64,000 bases of DNA from Ectocarpus siliculosus. Lineage: Eukaryota; Sar; Phaeophyceae; Ectocarpales; Ectocarpaceae. A model generated the notes under the pieces. The model was not told where the DNA came from and searched no databases. It saw nothing but the letters and a program-made list of their open reading frames with translations. Shown in pieces: positions 11,022 through 22,400 of this stretch (positions are counted from its first letter, which is position 1; every line of letters begins with the position of its first letter). A program made the position numbers and the translations under genes. The DNA lies in contig FN648038.1 in NCBI GenBank assembly GCA_000310025.1, forward strand, positions 370,361 to 434,360, given 5' to 3'.

Positions 11022-14000
11022 ATGAAGAAGCGACTCACCAAAATTGGCGGCCCTGCTTGCAGCAACGGCAATCAAGATGAAAGTGGGCAGGAGGATGCAG
11101 CGCCTCCAACGCGGTCGGTTGGAGCTGCAGCGCCCTCGAGGAGACCCTTCTCGATGAGGGGGTTTTCGTGGAAAGCTGCCCCCCCGTCATCGTCTCCTCC
11201 CGAGGTAATTGCTAGGGCAAGACTAGCAAGGACATGTCATGCTTCTGAAAACTGACAGTTGTCATGCTTCCGAAAACTGTACCAAACCTTTCGGTAGACA
11301 TCGTCTATGCTGGGCGCTTTGCAAACAAACCTCTGCCTCCGAGACGCACGGAATCATCACGTTGAGCCGCGAAGGCTCTGTAAGGTGCGCGCACATGTAG
11401 GTGTAGCCGCGTTACCCGATCCTCAACATCGCCAGGACTGATTTACGAGTACCGCACTGTGCACTCAGTCTTTGTCATCAACACGACGTTTGGCGGCGTG
11501 TTGTTCTGCGTCTCACGGTCCCTCGCACACCGCATGTACTGAAAGTGCACGTGCAGAACAAAACGTGTTCTTCGAGGGTGAAAAAAATAAGCAAGTCAGA
11601 TGCTGCGCGTGCTGACATGTGGGTGCCGCCATGATATCTTTCGGGCATCCATTTAAACAACCAATGTTACAAATCGTGTGGGGCACGTGTTCCCGTGCGA
11701 AGATTGGACGAGGCCAGTGTGCAGAAGATATGCATGCACGAGACTGATGGCCATACCGGGTGTCTCGATAGAATTTCTTCTCGCGGAAAGGCGAAGACAC
11801 ACGGGTCTAGAGTAAACGAAGTATGAGACAGAAATGTGAAGTGTCGACACACCAATACAAGTATTTTGTCCTGACCAACATAGATGGAAATGTTACCTGC
11901 CGCACCACAACACAACACAGTAATACTACCAATCGTTGAGTTTGCATTCCGTAGGCAAGAGCGTTAGCCCCGCACCAAATCGTCTAGCCGGTTGGAACTT
12001 TCCATGTCAAGTCAGAAGTAGCACTGATGAATACAACGGTCAGTGCCTGAGCACTTCACATTATCACCGTCCATTTAGGTCATGGGGTCACACCGGGCTT
12101 GCTCAAGATTGGAGCTTCCGCCGTTGGTCGACCGTGCGTGCAAAAATAAAAATTCACCGCCATCATTTACTGGTGCCAGAATAACGCGTAACGAAATAAC
12201 ACAACACACGCAAACGCACACAGACAGACCATCCCTTACTGTAGAGATGGTTGTATATTATCCAAGCGACGAAGCGCCAAACTACCGTAAACCTTACCTC
12301 CCCCCCCTATCCCAAACGACACACTACTGTAGGGTGTCGGTGAAATATTTACGCGCATGGCGAAGAACCCCATGGCAACCCCTTCTCCCGGACGGCAACG
12401 ACGGGATGACCAACCCCAGCATACGCCACCCCTTGGCAGCGACAACAGCTGCAACACCTCCCCGTCGCGACCTAGTGCCACCCCTCTTTCGCCAGCCCCA
12501 AAGGCGCCTGCTAGACGCTCTGTTCCGGCTGCGGGCACTCGGCGAAAAAGGATCTCGATGAGCTTGAGTCCAAGCTCCATCCGTGCGGTTCTCAAGTCGG
12601 CTGGTCAACGCGCGGGAGGCGTGCCGGAACTGGAGCGACCTGCGAGGCCGGAAGAAATCGAATCGGCTGTCGCTACAGCTGATGGTGGGGAGGGCCTCGT
12701 TTCGGTAGGTTTGCCAGCAGGATCGTCTCGCGAAAACCGGTCGCCGGCTACGCGAGGCCGGTCGAGGACGCCTCGGCGTGGCCTGAGCGTCGGCAGAGAC
12801 CTCATGCCTAACTTCCTCCGTGAGTCATCGATGAAGATGAATCCCGCCGGAACAGCCAAGGAAGTCGAACAGGGAACGCCCACTAGGATAGCGGACGGAC
12901 AGACACCGAGCCCCGCCGTTGCACGCCCTGATTCAGGGGTCAAGCCACAACAGCGGCAAGGGGCAGCGGTAGCAACTCGGAGTCAATCTCAACCCTCAGC
13001 GCCACCACCTACGACATTGCGACGGCGCGTGAGCATGAGCCTGAACCCTAGCAACTTGAAGCGGGCTGTGGGTCTCAGATCCGGCCAAGAGAGCACGAAG
13101 AAGAGCGACGCCACCAACAGGAGCCCTGACGCACCCGAGTACGAAGAGGAGTTCGTTGGCGTCTCACAACAACAAGCACGGCCCGTGAGACTCCACCCTC
13201 GTCCTCGCGCTGTCGCCAAGGCGCAGCGAGGGAGCCCAAGCCTCAACCCCACGGCCGCTCGAGCGGCAGTGTCGGCGGCCATCGCCAAGGGCAACGGTAC
13301 GGCTGCTAGGGAAAGCGGAGGCAAAGTCAGCAGCGACAAGGGAGCCGGCGGCGGTGGCGCCGGCGGGTTATCGCGAGCGTCCAGCGGACAACCAGCTCTC
13401 TCGACGACAGAAACTGCGACAGCACCGAAGATTGTTCCTTTTCCAGCCTCTACCACGCAGCAGCAGCAATGGGCAAGGCAGCGTCGTTCTGCGCGCCGGT
13501 CCGCGAGTTTCAGCTTTGGCGCCGGCAGCACCACCGCTTCGCTGCGGTTCCCGAAGACAGGGAGCTCCTCTGACAGCGAAGAGAAGGCCCCTGCTCTTGG
13601 GCAAGAGAACGCCGAGAGAGGCCGGCAGAGGGAAGGCGGCGCACGACTCAACCACAACACCTCCACCGAAGCAGCAGCGGGGGGCGGGGGGGCATCACCT
13701 CCGAGCGGAGGCGATCGGAGCGCCCGTAGGCACCTGCGGGGGCGCTCCATGTCCCTCGCTCGATTGAACCGAGGATCACTACTTGGGATTTCCCCCCCGT
13801 CATCCCCTGCGTCATTGAGAGGCAGCCGGAAAGGTAGTCGGTCTCCCACGTCTGGGGTTGGTGTTGGCGTTGGCGTTGGCGTTAGCGTTGGCGTTGGCGT
13901 TGGCGTTGGCGTTGGCGTTGGCAACGGCGGAGGAGGGTTTCGACAACGCTTGAGGAAAAAAGCGGCAGGGGTCGGGGCAGGGGTAGGCGGCGGTGGCAAT

Positions 14001-16361
14001 GGCTTCGACCGGAGAAGATCGCGATCCATTTCACCCCCCAGAGTCGGTGGCAATCACTCTCGCACGATCTCGATGGGATCCGAGCTGCTGCCGCTTGGCC
14101 CTGTCGGAAGCTGGGCCGGGGTTGGCGGGGGTGGCGGTGGGTTCGGTGGGGAACATGATGCGAGCGAAGGCCTGCCAAGTATTCTCGATGCTATCCCTGC
14201 TTGGAAGCGACCCAGGTTGCTGAAGGGTTTGCAGGAGCGGTGAGCCGCAGCGTAATGTATTCTGCTCAACGTTGCCAGTAATATCTTCGATTTGAAGCAC
14301 GTGATCCAACCTATGTCGCGTCGTGTGTTGCGGTCCTCGCAGGTTTCCCGCAGAACAATCTATTCCTACTGAAAGCAGATCAACCCACACCATTTCAAGC
14401 AACGCGTCCTCGAGCCGCAACAGGTTCACGGCAAAAAAAAAAAAGGCGTTTGTCCACTACGCTTTGATGAGTAGAGCCTTGGCTGAATGTAGCTTCCCCC
14501 ATTGTCGCTCGTCCGGACTAGGGAAACGGAGTACACCACCGTGGAAGGCGTCGGAGTCTTCATCGGGACGTGGAACGTCAACGCCAAGAAGCCCAACTTC
14601 GATGACCCTGTGAGTGTCACCCGCTACTTGGCCAAGAGGCCATCGTGTCTAGAAGCCCTGGCAGTTCTGATTCCTGCTCCAAATGCCCTCTCCTAGTCCT
14701 CACTTCCATACAGGAAGCGAAACATGGAGGCCCACGACATTCCTCCCTCTATCTCTTAGCCCGCAGATCGTTTCTTGTCTCCTCAAGTGTCGAAACTAGT
14801 GATAGGTGTGGCACCGGTTACCACCGACGCCGCTGGGAGGGATAAGACCGACAACCCAATTGGCTGGCGCGATCTTTTAGGTTCGAGATCCGCCCCACGA
14901 TTCCCAATATTTCATTGGCGTATGGGGTTTATTGCTGGCCGGAGCTCGGTGGATTTCACCTCAAATGAACTCTGTTTCCCGCCTCTCTCGTCCGACGGCC
15001 ATGCTCGTCACAAAATCCCACCTCTAAGTTGTGGCTGCACGAGTGGCTTTGCCCCGCGGAGGGTCCAGAGGGCAAAGAGCGTAGCAGCGGGGATGCCTCA
15101 TCGGCACCACCAGCAGCAGCAAAGGCTGGGAATGCTGAAAGCGTTTGCGCCGAGACCTCTGCCAGTGAGGAAGGCAACGGAATGGAAGACGTATACGCTA
15201 TCGGGTTCCAGGAGTTGGTCGACCTCAACGCTGTCAACGTTGCTGTCGACATCAAGAGTCAGGCAAGCGAAGAACATCATCTTGATGAAGAAATAAGCGT
15301 CTAGAATGTTTGGCACGTGGAGTCATCAACACACAGCACCGGGCATACGCTGGTGCCGGGCGCTGATGCGCAACAAATGACTTGTCCCCAGGTGTTCCGT
15401 GAACCCCACCCATCGGGCGAACGGGGAAAGTGTTGCTGTTCTGTTTCGGAGACATCCTCATCAGAAAAAGACACCGAGGCTCACCTCACATGTGAAATCG
15501 CCCGTAGGTTGCATCGCCGCCCCGAAAACAAACATGTGCAGACCAACTTCACGAAAAAGAATAGCGATCTCGTGAACGTCCGTGTTTTGTTTTAGTCGCC
15601 ACGATACGACTCTGCGGGCATTCGAGCTCGATCGTTTCTTTTTTTTTAATGAGCAGAAGCGAAGCGTAGAGTGGGAAGAGCGTGTGCTCTCCTCGCTCAA
15701 CCTCGCGGCGCTCCATCAGGCCAACAAGAGAAGAAGGAGGGCGAGCGAAACCCCTCTTGTGCCTCGCTCGTCGGCGACGACCGGGGGAGCGCAAGAAAAG
15801 GGCGCTTCCGACACGGCCAAGGAGACGGTGCCGCCGGACGGCACGACACAACAGCCCCCCGATTTCCTTAACGACGACGACGTTCTCGACGTGGTATCCG
15901 TCGCGAGCCTCGCGGAGACCGACAACGGTCTGCAGCAAGACGAAGGAGTAGAAGTCGGCATATCTCTTCCTCATGCTGCAGCCAGCGACACGGCTACCAG
16001 TCCGAGCGCAACAGAGCGGGATAATTTCCACCGCGACGAGCCGTCGAAGTCGCACGGACCGGCTAGCCTCGGCGACGCCGGAGGGGTTAGCGACGAAGGG
16101 ACGACGTTCGTGCTGGTGGCCAAGGAACACCTGGTCGGGACCTGGCTGGCGGTGTTCGTGCGGGCGTCAATGCTCAAGCAGGTCTCCGACGTGCGCTCGG
16201 GTAAGGAAAACAAACACGACGTTTGTTGCTAGGCGCTCAACCTACCCCTTCGATTCTCAACATGGCGCTGTCACGACACCGTTTATGCCGCTTATCAGGA
16301 GTTAGTGTGAATCCGTACATAAGTCCAACTTCGTGCCTTTGTCTCTCATTCTTCCGCTGTC

Positions 16362-16454
<93 letters not shown>

Positions 16455-19400
16455 GTCTCTGTCTCTGTGTGTGTGTCTCTCTCTCCCTCTCCCTCTCTGT
16501 TCGGGTGTCTGTTTTTGCGTCCTAAACTAGCGACCGTTTCCGCGGGCATGATGGGCGTGATGGGCAACAAGGGTGGCGTCGGTATCCGCCTGCGCCTCCG
16601 CGACAGCTCTCTGTGCTTTGTTTCGAGCCACTTGGCGGCTCATCGGGAAAACATCAAGGCCAGAAACGAAAACTATCAGAAGGTAGGCCGTAGACTCTCC
16701 TTGCACGAGGTGAAGGTGATTTCCCCAGCACACTATGTAAAGTCGCCAAACCTGCAGCGAGGAGTCTTCTCAACCGGGGCCGTTTGCGATGGAGCGGTTG
16801 AGATCACCGCCCTCGACTAATAAACTATTTCGCCGTGACGACCGCGACCACAGGCAACTCCTTGAGGGAGGAACGACCCGCAAATGGGCTGGTTGTTTCC
16901 GACTCCCCATGCGCAATTTGCGTGATGAGTCATAGGTCCCTACGGCGCACATCCACCCTACCTTCCCCTGTCAACACTGACTTGCTCTGTCCTGCTGATA
17001 GATTTTGCGAGAAATGGTGTTCCAGCCTCTGCCGGGGGCGGAGTGGCGTCGGCCACAGCAGCAACCACAGCGGCGAATGAACAGCTTCCGGGGCGGGGGG
17101 TCATCACCCCCGACCTCCCCGGGTACCAGGAGACGCCTGAGCGTGACAACTCGGCTGATGAATCCTTTGGGTGGGGGAGGTGCGTCGGCAACCGTGGGAA
17201 GGGGACGAGCGTCGGAGTCGGGACCGGGGTCGCTGAACTACCGGAGGAAGTTGAGCGTGGCCGCGCCGTCTCTTTCGGGTATCCTGTCCCCACGGCACAA
17301 GCCCAACGGTGATTCATCCTTCGCGTCTACTTCGTCGAAGAGAACGGTTTCTTCTTCCTGCTCTCCGAAGAGAACAGCCGCGCGTGACGGCGATACCGAT
17401 GCCTCCTGCGGCTGTCTCTCGCTCCCGACGTCTCCGGACTACACCAAGCAGCGGCAGGCTCGACACCAGCAGAGGGTGCAGAGGGGGCGGGCTGCGAGCT
17501 TCTGCCGGGAGCTGTCCCCTCTCCAGGACGACGGCAGCCGCGGCCGCCGTGCCAGACCGCGGCGGCGCAACAGCATGTGCATGTCTTGGTCGGGGGCTTC
17601 GTTTACCTCCGTCATGCCGTCGGCTTCCTCCTACTCAGCCGCGTCTTGCTGCCCCCCCCCGCCCCCGGCAAAACAAACCCCGCCCATCGGTCAGCGAGAG
17701 CTGCAGTCCTTGCCACCGGCTCTCGCTATCACGGTTGCCTCGGCCCCTTCCATCACGGCCGTCGGCGCCGAGTCTACCTCCAGCGCGGTAGCCGCCGCAG
17801 ATCGTGCCGGACAGCCCCTCGATCGCAATGTCTCAGATGATGACTGGCCGAGTGCTTCGGATGACGGGTCATCGTCGTCAGATTCCGCGGGTGGATCTCC
17901 TACGGCCGCAAGTGTCGGGGCCCCGCCGAGTAGCGCGAACAGCGCGTCTGCCATCGCGGCCTTCGAAATGAGGAGACTGAATACGGCGGTTGCGATCGAC
18001 GACCTCTGTGGGAACGCTACTACAGGCGACGGGCAGACAAAGCCTGTGGTGGTCGGAGGCCACGAGTTCACCGGCGGTGCCGGAGGCGATGGCAGCACTG
18101 TTGCAAGTTTGTTGCGCATGGGAGACGGGGAAACCGAAACGCTGCCCTCAGGCGTGTTAGGACGGGGCACGGCGATCGGTGCCGAGGGCGGCTTTGGTGG
18201 TGGTGACGGTAGCGCCAGGGTCAGGTCTAATGCGGTGTTGGGCGGAGGAGGGCAGGGCGGACCCACGCAGGTGCTCTTCGTCCCGGAAATAACTACGCAC
18301 AACACTGGCGAGCACTTGGGGATCCAGGTGAGAACAGGATAAGTGTGTGGCTGTGCTGGTTGTGATCTTTCCAAAGCTTTGGGAAACCAGACATCTCTTG
18401 GACGGCACGTTCTCCAAGTGATGACGAGCGCACAATCTCAGAACCCACCCCCTCACTATTATAGTGAAACGGCGGAGTTCAGGACGAGGAAGGGAGGCAA
18501 TATCAGGAACGCGAGTGGTAGACGGTTTGGGCACGAGACACAATAGCTGCCGGCGTAGTCGGCTCAAAGTTTTTCGCTTTCTCTCAACGCGAGACCATGA
18601 CCGGGTCAGCACCGTTCGCATTCAGGTCGAACGAGACACAATTTTGCCCCCAAGCCCCCCTTTTCCTGCTCTTGCATGGACTCACTCACTTCCTACAACG
18701 GCTTGCCCACGTTCAGGATCACGACGTTGTCTTCTGGTTCGGAGATCTCAACTACAGGATAGAGTCATCCATCGCTGCGCTGGAGGTGCTGGCTCACGCC
18801 GTATCAGGTGGGGTGTCCTTCCTCGCCGCCAACGATCAGCTCAACAGCGCCCGGGAGGCGGGCGACGCCTTTAGGGGCTTCCACGAGGGTGAGGAAATTA
18901 TTTCCGTTGGAGCCTAATTCGTCAACGTCTCGCGATTTTTTTGGTTTGTCCGCGCTACGGTGGTACGTATGGTACAATGTGCCGGGCTTTTGCACCAGCG
19001 GAGATGGAAAGAAATCTTGGTACAACGGGAACAGGAGGAAACAACGTATTGTTGTTCATCGCCAGGATGATTTCAGTTTTGTCGTATAGAGCCGCCTGTC
19101 CGATGCATGTAGCCCTCCGTATGCAACCTTCGTGTCATCTGGGGTTTGAACGAACGAAGCGCCCTCGACCCTAGGACAAATTGTCCGAAAGTTGTTGAAA
19201 ATATTTTCAACGGCGTCACTTTTGGTCGTGTAGGCTATCGGCCCGTCGCTGCTTAACACAGTAGCGTCGATAGCCAATACTCCGACCTGAATGTACGGTC
19301 CCCAATAGAAATTCAAGCCTTCCCTTCAAGGAGCCCTGTAACCTTCCCGTGGCCACATACGCGCGCGTTCTGCCGTCTGGTGTGTCCTGTACATGTTCAG

Positions 19401-22400
19401 CGCCGATTGACTTCCCGCCGACGTACAAGTACGCCGCGGGCACCGACGACTACGACACGCGAAACGACAAGAAGGTTCGTGACAGACAAAATCACAGAGG
19501 GCCATGAATGAAAAAATCCAGGATTGAGTTAGGTATTCATTCTTATGCTCGTCAACGTTGTGGTGAAGCATCTGATCAACCGGTGCATTGTGATTGGGTA
19601 GCCCATGACCGTCGCAGTGCATGCACCGTGACGGTCATGGGGAAACTCGCACATGTCTTGGGGGGATTGCTGCTTACCAGTTTCAGCTTGTGTCTGACGA
19701 TGACGCGCTTATCATGATCACATGGCGCGTTTTTGTCGGTTCCCTGTTGTTTCAGGGGATCAATTCCATTTGTAGTCATATCCTGCAGAGTTCAGTGGTG
19801 TGTCAGGCTAGGCACCACTTTTCTCTCTCACCACCAATCTTTCGTTTACCCGGCTAGGGAACGCGGAAGAAAATTGAGGTGTTGCGGCATTTTTACACAC
19901 TCTCGTGAAAAGCTACGCGAGGTCGGTCTGTCCGATAGATGGCGTCCACCCGCCGTCAGGGTGAAAGTGATCCAGATAGATGTAGATGCTTCGGCTTCAA
20001 GGGTGACGGGTGATGCATCGCGAAATCATCTCACAGACACGCTGCTCGGTCTACGCGTTATAAAGAGTTCGACGTAGTCAGTCTCCCGTCGTCTACGTGA
20101 AGGTGTAACGTATTTCTTTCCGTTGATGTTGTGGTTTTTCCGCGCAGTTTCGGGCGCCCGCGTGGTGCGACAGAATTCTGTTCTGGACCTCTGGCGGCGA
20201 TAACGGGACAGACTCAACTGTGCCGAAGGACGTGAAAACAGTGACAGCAGGATCCGTCCGGCAGCATGCCTACAGGCGATCGGAGACGCCGCTGACTTCT
20301 GACCACAAGCCTGTCTCGGCGTCGTTTTGGTTCGGGTGCAAGCAGGCACGTGTGTCGATTTTCTTTGGCGTCAATGTTCTCGTTGTTGTGAACTTTGTTC
20401 CTGTTTTTCATTCTTCAGCGGCACAGACTCCGGTAAGAGTCAGGGCGCGCGGAAGGAACACATCAACAAATTGGTGACACCCTACCTCTGCTGTGCGATA
20501 CTCCCAACGGACGTACACGGACACATTCTAGAATACCCCAGGTGGTACCGATACACACTTGGTCCCTGAAAACGCACATCCAGAACCAGAACCGTTCCGC
20601 ATACGGGATTCAAGAGATGAAGAAAAATGAGTCCCACCGGTGAGGGTGTGTCAAGTCTACCAGCCCTGAAAAAGAACAACTTGAGACCTCGGATATTCGG
20701 CTGTATCGAGCGGGTTGGGAAGTGTTTCTTGTCCGGCTGCTGTCCGTGCCCATCGACACTTTCTAATCCAGTGCTTCCATGCTGTGAAAATGTGTTGTCT
20801 TGAAATCTTGGAGAACCTCGGCAGTTAGTTGCAGTTTTCATGCGCAGCCCCCGTCCCAACTAGCTGGTCCGTCTGGTGTGTGTTGTCACCGTCCCGCTCC
20901 ATCAATCGCTCAAGGTCGACTCAGACATCTATTCCAAGGTTCTCCTGGATGTTGTGAAGAAGGTGACAAGAGCAGCCGGCGACGTGAAACCGCAGGTGAA
21001 GTGAACGTTATCAGTTGTTTCTCCTGCCCAATACGTTTTCTACCGTGGGTGGTGAGTGGCGATCGGGGCCGCTCGGTCGGGCCGCAATCTTGACCGCGTT
21101 GAGAGCGACAAAGCAAGCGTGCAGGTGTCAAACGGCGAGGGGGGTACCTTCTTGGTTGACGGTAGTCGTTGCTGTTGGCGTCCCGTGGGGCCGTGTGCGC
21201 GGCCATCTAAATAGGGCACGGAGCACACGGTTAATAATACAGAGCGTTTCCTGGGCGTCAGTCTTTAGTCGATCTCGTCGATATGTAACTCTAATGTCTT
21301 ATGCTTGCGGCACACCTTGCTTGTTGTCTCGGGAGCTTCTTTCCTCGCAACACGTCCCGCATTTTTTCCGAGGATGCGTTTGCTGGCCAATCAGGCGGTA
21401 TCCAGGTGGACAGCATACACCGGGATGGTGGCGAATGATTTATGTCTAATGCACATGTCCCGTTTCGACACTGTTGCCGTACCGTCTTACACAGGTTGAT
21501 ATTGTCGAGGGAGGAAACGCCATGGACTTCGGAGATGTCCAGTACGGGGTGCCGCAAACCCGCTCCGTGTGGATTGCTAACACCGGAAGGTAAGAGTCCG
21601 TGTACATGCAGCGTGTTCGCTATATTGAGGAATTTAGTTTTCTTAGGCAAGGGAAGAAGCACGGCCTTGCGTTTGTTCGTAGCACCAGTCAGCGAACGAG
21701 GTCTGGGAATCGGATGATCGCCACCAACAGCCTTTCACATCGCCAGAATGCTCTACTACCTTGCGGGTTGTTTCACGAGCTCTTCAATTGACCAAGAATT
21801 CGTGTAGCCCTCCCCTTCCCTGTCCTCTGTCCCCAACATTGTTCCAGGTGTTCATCAACGATCTGTTGGAAGTCGTAGAGGCAGTCCGGAAGGGAGTAAA
21901 AGTAGGGGACACGGAAACTTTGGTGTCAGGGATGCAGTTTGCGAATGATTTTTTTGGTATGTCGGACACCCCTGAGGGACTGCAACTACAAATTGACGCG
22001 GCGAAGAAGTTTACTGATAAGTGGAGATTGTCTGTCAACGTTAAGAAGAGTGCCGTCATGGTGTGTAACGAGGTCAGGGAGGAACCAGTAGAACATAGAT
22101 GAAAGTGGGGGATCGAGGAGATTGCTGTAGTGGACCAGTACACATACCTCGGACTAGAGATTGCAAAAGACTGCTCGTGGAATGCACACATGTCCAAGGT
22201 AGCGGAAAAGGGCAAAGCACGAGCAGGGAAGCTGCACCCAATACTCGCGAACCAGCACCTCGATACACGCACCAAATTGACGGTTTTGAAGACCGTAATC
22301 GTACCGCCGCTAGAGTACGCCGGAGAAGTATGGGAAGGAAATAAGACGGTAGTGAAAGAGCTCGAGGCGGCGCAGATGAAAGCAGCGAAAATCATCCTAG

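Noticed and set aside
12989-14053. 354-codon minus-strand ORF rich in Pro and Leu
   Set aside because: Shadow of the GC-rich, low-complexity exon 2 of the OCRL-like gene. The plus frame has conserved motifs and correct splice borders.
16223-16570. ORFs reading CLSVCLSV and DRQTDRQT
   Set aside because: Translations of the (CTGT)n microsatellite in an intron.
17691-18374. 227-codon minus-strand ORF
   Set aside because: Antisense shadow of exon 7 of the OCRL-like gene; composition follows the Ser/Gly-rich plus frame.
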